A stretch of 44,008 nucleotides of DNA from Chloroflexota bacterium (GTDB taxonomy: Bacteria > Chloroflexota > Anaerolineae > Aggregatilineales > J027), in the NCBI GenBank assembly GCA_010092845.1, contig JAADYW010000133.1:1-44008 (forward strand). The letters run 5' to 3'. Shown here in pieces: positions 8,488-16,552 of the stretch (the stretch's first letter is position 1; every line of letters starts with the position of its first letter). The notes under the pieces were generated by a model. That model saw only the letters and a list, made by a program, of their open reading frames with translations. It ran no database searches and had not been told where the DNA came from. The position numbers and the translations under genes are program-made.

Positions 8488-8922
8488 ATGGATATTTTCG
8501 GCGTAGGATTAGGCGAATTGGTGGTTATCGTATTTCTGCTGCTGATTGTGGCGGGGCCCAAACGAAGCATGATGTGGGCACGCCAGGCGGGCGAGTATTT
8601 GCGCCAATTTCGTGAAGCCTGGCAGCGGATGGTCAACGAATTCCGTGAAGATCTGGGTGAAGAGGGCGAGGCATTTATGCGCACCGCGCAGGAGTTTCAG
8701 CGCACCGCATCCGAGATCCGCCATGCCACTTCAACGCGCAATGTGGTCAATCAGGCAGTAAGGTTGGCGGATGGGGCAAACCGCAAGCCGCCGCTGCGCC
8801 AGGCCGGCACCGCGTCTCAATCAACTGAGCCTCATGAGCACGGCAACGGCGCAAGTGAGCCACCCGAATCGGATGCCGAAACGGGGGACCGCTATGGGGC
8901 CTGGCAGCTACCGCCTGAATAG
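8488..8922 (+). CDS. TatA/TatB-like twin-arginine translocase subunit
   Basis: This 144-residue protein begins with one transmembrane helix (about 8-22, ELVVIVFLLLIVAG). A GPKR hinge and an amphipathic helix rich in R, E and Q follow (MWARQAGEYLRQFREAW), the architecture of TatA and TatB, which move folded proteins across the cytoplasmic membrane. The long second part and GPKR hinge resemble TatB more than TatA. The last 50 residues are low-complexity and hydrophilic. No tatC lies nearby, so TatA versus TatB is not decided. There is no strong ribosome binding site; GGGGA lies about 13 nt before the ATG. It converges with nadE, with 18 bp between the stop codons and no terminator. Confidence 0.75.
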   Translation: MDIFGVGLGELVVIVFLLLIVAGPKRSMMWARQAGEYLRQFREAWQRMVNEFREDLGEEGEAFMRTAQEFQRTASEIRHATSTRNVVNQAVRLADGANRKPPLRQAGTASQSTEPHEHGNGASEPPESDAETGDRYGAWQLPPE

Positions 8923-8940
8923 TTACCAACGCTTTGTCGC

Positions 8941-9783
8941 CTAGCCGGCTGACCAGTTGCGTAGATACAAGAAATCGTGGCCAATAGTGCGCCGGCTGAG
9001 CTTAGCGACATTGGGTAGAGTCCGTTTGTAATGGTTGCGCTGGACTCGGCGCCAAACTTGCTCCACGAACCCTTCCTCAAAGCCCTCGGCGGTGCACTCC
9101 TCGATACTATACCGTTCATCGACCAATAGAAACAAGAGCTGATCGGCGGTATCATAGGTGTAGCCGAGTTCTTCCTCGTCAGTCTGGCCCTGCCACAGAT
9201 CAGCCGAAGGTGCCTTTTGGATGATCGTGGCCGGGACATCCATTGCTCGCGCAAGTTGGCGCACCTGACACTTGTAGAGATCCGCAATCGGCTGGAGCGC
9301 GGCGGCGCTGTCGCCATGCAGCGTTGAGTAGCCGAGCAATGTCTCGGTTTTGTTGCTGGTACCCATTACGAGCCCATTGAAAGGCACCGATTGATCGTAG
9401 AGGATAATCATGCGCTGGCGCGCCATGACGTTGCCTTTACGGACCTTGCTCATCTCCGGGAAGCGTTCAAATAGAGGATTCACCATTGGGGTGATGTCAA
9501 CGGTATCGGTCTGGATACCAAGTTGTTCGATGACCTGGCCCGCGTCTTCCACGCTTTCCGGTGCTGAGGACTGGTAGGGCATCCTAAGCCCCAGGACGTT
9601 TTCTGGCCCCAGGGCTACCGCTGTCAGAAAGGCACTGAGCGCGGAGTCAATGCCTCCACTGATTCCAATTACGGCGCGCTTGAATCCCTGTTTGTAGATC
9701 TCATCACGGATGAAACGTACCAGGATATCACGTGCTAGGGTGGTGTTGATCGCCAACCGCGGCAGGATATGGTCTGGGGGCAT
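8941..9783 (-). CDS. nadE: NAD+ synthase, ammonia/glutamine-type catalytic domain (NadE)
   Basis: The 280-residue enzyme adenylates nicotinic acid adenine dinucleotide and amidates it to NAD+. The ATP-pyrophosphatase loop is ISGGIDSALSAFL (42-47 for SGGIDS). The NaAD-contact region MGTSNKTETLLGYSTLHGD and the segment PSADLWQGQTDEEELG follow, both diagnostic. No glutaminase (nitrilase) domain is present, so this is the short ammonia-using form or one that relies on a separate amidotransferase. I start at ATG 9783 because it matches the usual N-terminus (ILPRLAINTTLAR soon after Met). The frame could open at a TTG at 9804, but no ribosome binding site precedes it. It lies directly downstream of the htrA-like gene. 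Confidence 0.92.
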   Translation of the reverse strand: MPPDHILPRLAINTTLARDILVRFIRDEIYKQGFKRAVIGISGGIDSALSAFLTAVALGPENVLGLRMPYQSSAPESVEDAGQVIEQLGIQTDTVDITPMVNPLFERFPEMSKVRKGNVMARQRMIILYDQSVPFNGLVMGTSNKTETLLGYSTLHGDSAAALQPIADLYKCQVRQLARAMDVPATIIQKAPSADLWQGQTDEEELGYTYDTADQLLFLLVDERYSIEECTAEGFEEGFVEQVWRRVQRNHYKRTLPNVAKLSRRTIGHDFLYLRNWSAG

Positions 9784-9807
9784 ATTATCTTCTGCCGTTC
9801 TCAAGAG

Positions 9808-11085
9808 CTAGTTTGGACGAATGCCGAGTTCAACGTCAAGATCAAGCGTCTCGTCACCGCGCACGATCGTCAACGTGACGACATCACCTGGCGCGTGATT
9901 CTGCACAAGATATTCCAGTAGTTCATCTAGATCAGCTATAAACAGCCCATTAATGGCAACGATAATATCTCCGCCAACGCGGATAGGGATGCCCCGCACG
10001 GTGACATTGGTATCGCCGCCACGCAGGCCGGCCTCTTCTGCCGGCGAATCATCGAGGACGTCTTGAATGAGGACCCCGTTTTGCGCCGGGAGGCCCAGTT
10101 CAACCGATAGTGCGCCCATGCTCAGGCCAGGTTGGGAGTGGTCTATGGTGCGGATGCCGAGCCAGGGATATTCCGCGAAGCCGCGCTCAATCAACTGTGG
10201 GGCGATACGGCTGAGGGTGTTGCTCGGCACAGCATAGGCCACGCCTTCGAAAATCCCACTGTCGGAACGGATAGCGGTGGCAATTCCGATCACCCGTCCC
10301 TCTAGATCGAGAATCGGCCCGCCTGAGTTACCCGGGTTAACATCAGCATCAATCTGGATTATGGCTGGGTTGTTATAGACATCCTGGGTGGAGGGGTTGA
10401 TGAGGGCTTGCGACTCGAGCGTCCGCCCCGTGGCGCTGATGATCCCGGTCGTCATGCTACTCCGCAAGCCGAAAGGATTGCCGATCGCAACGATTGATTG
10501 CCCAATGCGGACCTCGCTACTATCACCGATGATAACGGGGATCAACCGCTCTGGGTCGACATCAACCTTGATTACCGCGAGGTCGCTATATTCATCCACC
10601 CCAATGATCTCAGCACTTGCCACAAAGCCATCGGAGAACGTGACCAGGATTTCACGTGCATCAATCACGACATGGGCGTTTGTAGCAATATGGCCTTCGC
10701 GGTCGAGGACAAAGCCCGAACCACTGCTGTCAATGAAATCGCTACGCGAGCCGCGGTCCACCACTTCGATGTTTACGACCGACCGGTTGACACGCTCATA
10801 AATATTGACCAGGACTTCTTCAGCGGCCCGGGCCTGGTTGATGTATTCCACGGGTACTGGGGTGGCCGTTGGCGCCTGAGCAGGCCACTGGTACACGGGC
10901 TCGACGGGGTTGTTTACCGCACGGAAGTCGCGGCTTTCCGTGTGGTCAGAAACCGTCCGGAGGTGGATGACGGAAGGATCATCCTGAGATGAGTCTTCAG
11001 TGCTATTGTTAATCTCAACGAGAGCCAGCGCAGCGGCAAGTACGAGCAAGACGAGCCCGAAAACCACCAATAAACGATTTGCCAT
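9808..11085 (-). CDS. Membrane-anchored HtrA/DegP-type serine protease with PDZ domain
   Basis: This 425-residue protein has an N-terminal membrane anchor (residues 5-24) and a trypsin-like domain at about 90-300. The catalytic triad is complete: H138 in NAHVV, D168 in YSDLAVI, and S254 in PGNSGGP. A single PDZ domain follows at about 320-420 (GVLIQDVLDDSPAEEAGLRG). The layout is that of DegS/HtrA proteases, which degrade or process misfolded envelope proteins outside the cytoplasm. A proline-rich linker (VEPVYQWPAQAPTATPVPVE) lies between anchor and protease domain. It follows the dnaJ-like gene by 34 bp and precedes nadE; the pairing with a DnaJ-type chaperone suggests a protein quality-control unit. 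AAGGA lies 12 nt before the ATG. Confidence 0.92.
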   Translation of the reverse strand: MANRLLVVFGLVLLVLAAALALVEINNSTEDSSQDDPSVIHLRTVSDHTESRDFRAVNNPVEPVYQWPAQAPTATPVPVEYINQARAAEEVLVNIYERVNRSVVNIEVVDRGSRSDFIDSSGSGFVLDREGHIATNAHVVIDAREILVTFSDGFVASAEIIGVDEYSDLAVIKVDVDPERLIPVIIGDSSEVRIGQSIVAIGNPFGLRSSMTTGIISATGRTLESQALINPSTQDVYNNPAIIQIDADVNPGNSGGPILDLEGRVIGIATAIRSDSGIFEGVAYAVPSNTLSRIAPQLIERGFAEYPWLGIRTIDHSQPGLSMGALSVELGLPAQNGVLIQDVLDDSPAEEAGLRGGDTNVTVRGIPIRVGGDIIVAINGLFIADLDELLEYLVQNHAPGDVVTLTIVRGDETLDLDVELGIRPN

Positions 11086-11119
11086 CGCGTTACAATCCTT
11101 CTCTGATTATGGATAGTAC

Positions 11120-12058
11120 CTAGGAGCGGAGATTGCGCAGTTGCTTGAACAGATCAAGTTCTCTCTCATTTAATTCAGTTGGGACCTGTATCAACGGTCT
11201 TACGTAGAGGTCCCCGTATTCGCTGGTGTTATGCAGGCGTGGCATCCCTTTCTGGCTGAGCCGAATGAGCTGCCCGGACTGGGTCCCGGAACGAATACGC
11301 AGCATCACATCACCACCCAACGTGGGGATTCGAACGTCACCACCCAATACGGCAGTATACAGATCCAACCTTAGATCCATATGAAGATCGTCGCCATTTC
11401 GCTCAAAAAGATGATGTGGCTCAACGTGAATGATCACATAAAGGTCACCCCGTTCCCCACCGGCAAAGCCACGCTTACCCTGAGCCGCAAAGCGCACTTT
11501 GGTTCCGCTGCGCGCCCCACGGGGGATTTGAGCATTGAAATCGCGTCCCGTTTCACTGCTGGTGATCTTTCGGATCGTCCCTTCATAGGCTTCTTCGAGG
11601 GTGATGTTGATGTCAACCTCAAGATCAGACCCGTGAATGGGCTTCTTGCGGGCGCGACTGTCATTCCGGGCACGCGAACTGGTGTCGCCGAAAAGGGTGC
11701 CGAGAAAATCCGAGAAAATGCCGCCGCTACCGTTGGCTTCCTCGTAAGGCATATGCCAGTTACGATTGCGGTGGTCGGTGTTACTGGGCGTACTTGACCA
11801 GCGCGTCCAGTTGAAACCATTACCGCCGCTGCTGCGCTGCCAGAAGGGTCCCATCTGGTCATAGCGCGATCGCTTATCGGGGTCGCTGAGCACTTCGTAG
11901 GCTTCGTTGATTTCCTTAAAGCGATTTTCGGCTTCCTCATCACCAGGATTCAAATCAGGATGATAGCGTCGGGCCAGCTCACGATAGGCGCGTTTGATCT
12001 CTTTATCACTCGCATCGCGTGTGATGCCAAGTATCTGATAGTAATTGCGTTGGGCCAT
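11120..12058 (-). CDS. DnaJ-type co-chaperone without zinc finger (CbpA-like)
   Basis: The 312-residue protein starts with a J-domain (3-70) carrying the HPD motif that stimulates DnaK ATPase (H33-D35 in [10 protein letters not shown]). A glycine/serine-rich linker follows at about 70-145. The C-terminal peptide-binding beta domains come next ([36 protein letters not shown]). The cysteine-rich zinc-finger region of true DnaJ is absent, so this is a CbpA-type J-protein. No dnaK or grpE is adjacent. It is the first gene of the dnaJ-like/htrA-like/nadE unit. I looked upstream for a CIRCE heat-shock operator and saw none. Confidence 0.9.
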   Translation of the reverse strand: MAQRNYYQILGITRDASDKEIKRAYRELARRYHPDLNPGDEEAENRFKEINEAYEVLSDPDKRSRYDQMGPFWQRSSGGNGFNWTRWSSTPSNTDHRNRNWHMPYEEANGSGGIFSDFLGTLFGDTSSRARNDSRARKKPIHGSDLEVDINITLEEAYEGTIRKITSSETGRDFNAQIPRGARSGTKVRFAAQGKRGFAGGERGDLYVIIHVEPHHLFERNGDDLHMDLRLDLYTAVLGGDVRIPTLGGDVMLRIRSGTQSGQLIRLSQKGMPRLHNTSEYGDLYVRPLIQVPTELNERELDLFKQLRNLRS

Positions 12059-12361
12059 GGTTGCCTGATTGATATACTGTTACGCCATTGTTTGTTGGAA
12101 AGAGCTTGCGGCAAGGCTTGGTGAGCGTATCTGATGCCACAAACGCGTCGCTCGGTTAGGTGTTTCATTTCGCTATTTTTGTCATTGTAGCATAGATGCC
12201 CTGCCGGATGGTGGCCATTTTCTGGCGCCTCGGATATTGGGAGCCGGTTGTCGCTGGTCTCACCGCGATGTCATAGGAAGGATGTGGTATACTCATCAGG
12301 CCGTTGGGGCTGACCCAAACGCAGGGTTTACTTTGTATTATGTCCCTATTGCATTAGGCAG
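12059..12361. other. 303-bp divergent intergenic region
   Basis: The gap lies between the leftward dnaJ-like gene and rightward gatA. Apart from the extended -10 listed at 12285-12293 I see no convincing promoter, hairpin or small gene. On the minus strand TACAAT occurs near 12187 without a matching -35. Confidence 0.5.
12285..12293 (+). promoter_or_regulatory. Possible extended -10 promoter element for gatA
   Basis: TGGTATACT at 12285-12293 fits the TGn-TATAAT pattern with one mismatch. No good -35 is present at the right distance, as is common for extended -10 promoters. The leader would be about 60 nt. Confidence 0.35.
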
Positions 12362-13831
12362 ATGAGTGGTATGCCCAAAGACCTCACAGATTTGTCAATA
12401 CGAGAAGCGCGCCATGGCCTGCGAAACGGCGATTTTTCGGCGGTTGCGCTTACACAGTCTTATCTTGAGCGTATCCAGCAGCTTGATCCCCAGGTGGGTG
12501 CCTATCTTCATGTTGCAGAAGATCTTGCGTTGGAAATGGCAGATGAGGCAGATCAGCAGCATAGTAGCGGCCAGGACTTGCCTCTCCTGGGTATCCCGAT
12601 TGCTATCAAGGATGTTCTGAATACCAGGGATATGGCGACCACGTGTGGCTCGCGCATCCTCGAAGGCTACATCCCATCATACAACGCCACAGCAGTGCAA
12701 CGTTTGATCGATGCCGGTGCTGTGATACTGGGTAAGACCAACACCGATGAGTTTGCGATGGGGTCGTCTACTGAAAACTCTGCGTACCACCCGACGCGCA
12801 ATCCGTGGGACACAGCGCGCGTGCCCGGCGGCTCGAGCGGAGGGAGTGCCGCAGCGGTTGCGGCACGCCTGGCTGCTGGCGCACTCGGTACCGACACGGG
12901 GGGGAGTGTGCGTCAGCCGGCAGCCTTTTGTGGTGTCGCTGCCATTAAGCCATCGTATGGCCGTGTGTCGCGCTATGGGCTAACAGCTTTTGCATCTTCG
13001 CTGGATTGTGTCGGCACATTTGGCCGTACGATAGAGGACGCCGCCTTGTTGCTACAGATCATTGCTGGTCACGATCTACGAGACAGCACCTCGATGGATG
13101 TGCCGGTACCTCCATACGGCGAAATTGTGGCTGATGATGTAAAGGGCATGCGTATCGGCGTCCCGCGTGAGTATTTTGTAGAGGGTCTGCAGCCCGCCGT
13201 TGAAGATGCAGTGCGTCAAGCCCTGGACACGTTTCTCTCCCTTGGTGTGGAGGTGCGAGAGATCAGCATGCCCCATACCGCTTATGCGCTCTCGGTCTAC
13301 TATTTGCTTGCGCCGGCTGAAGCTTCGGCCAATCTCGCCCGCTATGATGGGGTCCGTTATGGCAAACGCGAGACAGGGCCAACCTTGTGGGATACCTATC
13401 GCCGAACCCGTGGGCAGGGCTTTGGCCCGGAGGTCAAGCGCCGCATCATGCTCGGAACCTATGCGTTATCCGCCGGCTACTATGACGCGTACTACTTGCG
13501 CGCTCAGAAGGTGCGCACGCTCATCAAGGCTGATTTCGACGCTGCGTTTGAGCAGGTGGATGCCATAGTTTCCCCGACCGCGCCAACGACAGCCTTTAAG
13601 CTCAATGAGCGGGTGAATGATCCGCTTCAGATGTACTTGAGCGATGTGTTGACTTTGCCCGCAAGTCTGGCTGGTATTGGTGGCCTATCGATTCCGTGTG
13701 GCTACGACGAGGATCAACTGCCTATCGGCTTGCAAATCATGAGTCCTTTTTTCCAGGAAGAGAAGATGTTGCGGGTTGCTTCTGCGTATCAGCGCGCAAC
13801 AAACTGGCATCAGCGTATACCCGTGCTTTAG
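12362..13831 (+). CDS. gatA: Asp-tRNA(Asn)/Glu-tRNA(Gln) amidotransferase subunit A
   Basis: The 489-residue amidase subunit of GatCAB frees ammonia from glutamine to convert Glu-tRNA(Gln) and/or Asp-tRNA(Asn) to the amidated form. The amidase triad is complete: K83 in AIKDVLNT, S158 in GGSSGGSAAAVAA, and nucleophile S182 in GTDTGGSVRQPA; each sits four residues later than in well-studied GatA. The gatA-specific GKTNTDEFAMGSSTENSA and the C-terminal GLSIPCG and PIGLQIM are present. gatB and gatC are not adjacent. It is followed after 28 bp by a sugar nucleotidyltransferase. The ATG at 12362 has AGGCAG close upstream; a second ATG at 12371 is possible. Confidence 0.95.
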   Translation: MSGMPKDLTDLSIREARHGLRNGDFSAVALTQSYLERIQQLDPQVGAYLHVAEDLALEMADEADQQHSSGQDLPLLGIPIAIKDVLNTRDMATTCGSRILEGYIPSYNATAVQRLIDAGAVILGKTNTDEFAMGSSTENSAYHPTRNPWDTARVPGGSSGGSAAAVAARLAAGALGTDTGGSVRQPAAFCGVAAIKPSYGRVSRYGLTAFASSLDCVGTFGRTIEDAALLLQIIAGHDLRDSTSMDVPVPPYGEIVADDVKGMRIGVPREYFVEGLQPAVEDAVRQALDTFLSLGVEVREISMPHTAYALSVYYLLAPAEASANLARYDGVRYGKRETGPTLWDTYRRTRGQGFGPEVKRRIMLGTYALSAGYYDAYYLRAQKVRTLIKADFDAAFEQVDAIVSPTAPTTAFKLNERVNDPLQMYLSDVLTLPASLAGIGGLSIPCGYDEDQLPIGLQIMSPFFQEEKMLRVASAYQRATNWHQRIPVL

Positions 13832-13859
13832 ACTTAGCCAAAACTCAGGAGCATTTTCG

Positions 13860-14858
13860 ATGAAAGTCGTTATTCCGCTGGCGGGTTATGGGACTCGCCT
13901 TCGTCCCCATACATTTAGTAAACCGAAGCCACTCATCAATGTGGCTGGCAAGCCTGTGCTGGCCCATCTTCTTGACAAACTCAGTGATCTCGATGTCAGC
14001 GAGTATATCTTCGTCGTAGGTTATCTCGGTGATCAGATTGCCGAATACATCCACCACAATTATACGGGGCTGCCAGTGCAGTTTGTCGAGCAGAAGGAAA
14101 TGCTCGGCCAATCCCATGCCATTTATCTGGCACGGGAATATATCGACACCGATGAGGCTGTTTTCGTTGTCTTCGGTGACCACATTTTTGAGACGGATTT
14201 TGAATTGGTCCGCAATCCGATCTCAGAAGCGGTAATCTACGTTAAGGAAGTTGATGACCCGCGCCGCTATGGGGTTGTCATGCTTGATGATCAGCAGAAT
14301 GTCATCAATTTCGTCGAAAAGGCGGCGGAGCCACCAACGAACTTGGCGATTATCGGGCTTTACTATATCAACAATGGCCGCAAACTGGTCGCTGCCCTGC
14401 GTCGGCAGATCGATGAAGGCAAGATGACCAAGGAAGAATACTACATCGCCGATGCACTCCAGTATATGGTAAACGATGGTATGGTCTTCAAAACTGAAAC
14501 GGTGCCCAATTGGCTGGATTGCGGTACCCCGAATGCGGTCCTCGCGGCCAATCGCTTCCTCCTGGGCGAGGGCGGTATGGACAATAGCGGGGAGATTGCC
14601 ACCAACGGTTTGATTATCATCCCGCCAGTTCGAATTGACCCGACCGCGACAATCAGGAATGCGGTGATCGGTCCAAACGTAACGATTTCAGCCCAGTGCG
14701 ATATTGAGAGCAGTATTATTCGCGACTCAATTGTGGGCGAAGCTGCCAAGATCCAGAACGCTCTGCTGGACAACAGTCTGGTTGGGCAGGATGCTTCGGT
14801 TATCGGTCGCTACAACAGCTTCAATGTCGGCGACTCGTCGTCTGTCCGTTTTGCCTAG
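13860..14858 (+). CDS. Sugar-phosphate nucleotidyltransferase with left-handed beta-helix tail
   Basis: The 332-residue protein opens with the nucleotidyltransferase signature GYGTRLRPHTFSKPKPL, which binds the NTP and pyrophosphate. The Rossmann-like catalytic domain spans about 1-235 (VFGDHIFETDF for the metal-binding Asp, VDDPRRYGVV, NWLDCGTPNAVLAANRF). A C-terminal hexapeptide-repeat beta-helix (about 250-332) has repeats such as ATIRNAVIGPNVTIS. It should make an NDP-sugar (TDP- or UDP-glucose-like) from a sugar 1-phosphate for glycan synthesis; the exact sugar and nucleotide cannot be told. I start at ATG 13860, which has CAGGAG upstream and aligns with the family; 28 extra in-frame codons upstream overlap gatA and are not likely translated. 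Confidence 0.9.
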   Translation: MKVVIPLAGYGTRLRPHTFSKPKPLINVAGKPVLAHLLDKLSDLDVSEYIFVVGYLGDQIAEYIHHNYTGLPVQFVEQKEMLGQSHAIYLAREYIDTDEAVFVVFGDHIFETDFELVRNPISEAVIYVKEVDDPRRYGVVMLDDQQNVINFVEKAAEPPTNLAIIGLYYINNGRKLVAALRRQIDEGKMTKEEYYIADALQYMVNDGMVFKTETVPNWLDCGTPNAVLAANRFLLGEGGMDNSGEIATNGLIIIPPVRIDPTATIRNAVIGPNVTISAQCDIESSIIRDSIVGEAAKIQNALLDNSLVGQDASVIGRYNSFNVGDSSSVRFA

Positions 14859-14912
14859 CATCGCTGACCTAGGCCGATTGTACTCGGTCTTCACAACTTC
14901 CAAGTTGCGTTG

Positions 14913-14957
14913 GACCAATGATATCTGTGAAGATAGGTTGGCATTGGTCGGCTTTTT
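14913..14957 (+). terminator. Possible terminator after the nucleotidyltransferase gene
   Basis: GACCAATG (14913-14920) pairs perfectly with CATTGGTC (14942-14949), and GGCTTTTT follows. The 21-nt loop is long, so confidence is moderate. Confidence 0.45.
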
Positions 14958-14999
14958 CAGCTTGTCCGGTGGCCAGAATTCTCCAAGGGTAGCGAACGC

Positions 15000-16463
15000 T
15001 TGCCAGTGTTAGTGATTGATATCGGAAGCTCATCTGTCCGGGCACTGCTCCTTGATAGACATCTCATACCGATTCCCGGTGCGGTTGCCCGGCGCGAGTA
15101 CAGTTTCTCAACCTCGCCCGTGGGAGCTGCCACTCTGGATCCAGCTGCCTTGCAGGACACTGTTGAAGCGTGCATTGATGAGGTTTTGCAGCACCCAGGT
15201 GCCGACCACATCCTTGGGGTGGGTATGGCCACATTCGCGGGCAATCTGCTCGGTGTGGATGCCAATGGCGTGCCGCGGACCCCAGTCTTCACCTATGCGG
15301 ATACACGCAGTGCCCCTGATGTCGAGATTCTGGCGCACCAGGTAGATCCTGAGGTCACCTGGCAGCGTACCGGCTGCCGGCTGCATACGGCCTATCATCC
15401 TGCGCGCTTGCACTGGCTGCGGCGCTCCCGACCAGACCTATTTGACCAGGTGGCGCTGTGGCTTGATCTGGCTAGTTTCCTTTACCAGCAATGGTTTGGT
15501 GCTACACCAGCCAGCTATTCGCTTGCCTCCTGGACAGGGCTGCTGAACCGTTCTACGCTACAGTGGGACCCCGACTGGCTTCAACTGCTGGGTCTGTCGG
15601 CGGCAGACCTGCCGCGGCTGGCTGACTACGATGCTCTACAAGCTGGCCTTCGCGAACCTTATGCGACGCGCTGGCCGGTGCTGCGCGATAAACCGTTCAG
15701 CCTTGCGATTGGCGATGGGGCGGCCACTCATGCCGGTGCGACTTGCTTTCAGCCGGACTGCCTGTCATTGTCGGTTGGAACGACAGCCGCTCTTCGTGTA
15801 GCCATTAGCGAAACGACACACCGCATCCCCTCTGGCTTATGGAATTACCGCATAGACCAGCGCCTTCATCTGCTAGGCGGTGCTACTGCCGAAGGTGGTA
15901 ATGTATTCGCATGGGCCAAACAGACCCTGAATTTGCCTCCTGACGCAACCACCATCGAAGGTGAATTGTCTACCCCCGAACCCTTCCAGCACAATCTGAC
16001 GGCCTTGCCTCTTCTCGGAGGTGAACGCAGCCCGGGTTGGGCTACCCGGGTTTCTGGCGCTCTCCACGGCCTCACGCTGGAAACAACTGCAGTCGACATC
16101 CTTCAGGCTCTGCTCGAGAGCATTGCACTGCGCCTGAGCACGGTCCTGCAACAACTTTCACCGCTCTCGGGCCCAACACCAAGGGTAGTCGCCAGCGGTG
16201 GGGCGCTGGCCGCCTCCCCAGCCTGGGCACAGATGATTGCCTCTGCCTTTAACTGCCCTTTGCACGTGACAGGCGACCCAGAGATAACCGCCCGCGGGAT
16301 AGGCATGCTCCTGCTAGGTGCGCTTGGTATCGCGGATGTACGTGCCTGGGCAATGCCTCCCGCCAGGGTGGTTTCACCACAATCGGCCTATGTTGAGCGT
16401 TTTCGCGACGCCCGCGAACACCAGCAGCGGCTTTACGAGTTTGTTGTTGGCGAGAATGATTAG
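15000..16463 (+). CDS. FGGY-family carbohydrate kinase
   Basis: The 487-residue kinase begins with the FGGY phosphate-1 loop (LVIDIGSSSVRALLLD) and ends with the phosphate-2/adenosine region (VVASGGALAASPAWAQMI). The core contains GDGAATHAG and LSVGTTAALRVA, typical of the gluconokinase/xylulokinase branch. It phosphorylates a sugar or sugar acid with ATP; gluconate is my best guess, at low certainty. The start is TTG at 15000, with AAGGGTAG about 10 nt upstream; GTG at 15006 is an alternative that would still include the first motif. It precedes a fused E1 dehydrogenase and a glucosidase, but nothing ties the three into one pathway. Confidence 0.87.
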   Translation: MPVLVIDIGSSSVRALLLDRHLIPIPGAVARREYSFSTSPVGAATLDPAALQDTVEACIDEVLQHPGADHILGVGMATFAGNLLGVDANGVPRTPVFTYADTRSAPDVEILAHQVDPEVTWQRTGCRLHTAYHPARLHWLRRSRPDLFDQVALWLDLASFLYQQWFGATPASYSLASWTGLLNRSTLQWDPDWLQLLGLSAADLPRLADYDALQAGLREPYATRWPVLRDKPFSLAIGDGAATHAGATCFQPDCLSLSVGTTAALRVAISETTHRIPSGLWNYRIDQRLHLLGGATAEGGNVFAWAKQTLNLPPDATTIEGELSTPEPFQHNLTALPLLGGERSPGWATRVSGALHGLTLETTAVDILQALLESIALRLSTVLQQLSPLSGPTPRVVASGGALAASPAWAQMIASAFNCPLHVTGDPEITARGIGMLLLGALGIADVRAWAMPPARVVSPQSAYVERFRDAREHQQRLYEFVVGEND

Positions 16464-16476
16464 CCGGAATCTGAAT

Positions 16477-16506
16477 TTGTGCCAATGCTGATCAAGGGTA
16501 TATATT
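16477..16506 (+). promoter_or_regulatory. Possible promoter of the fused E1 dehydrogenase gene
   Basis: TTGTGC (16477-16482) and TATATT (16501-16506) are separated by 18 bp in the 89-bp gap between the kinase and the dehydrogenase genes. Confidence 0.45.
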
Positions 16507-16552
16507 AGTCGGGATATTTTGCGCTGCTGACTCACTACCGGGAGAAGTGCTC

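Noticed and set aside
12059-12361. CIRCE heat-shock operator upstream of the dnaJ-like gene
   Set aside because: No TTAGCACTC-n9-GAGTGCTAA repeat or close variant found.
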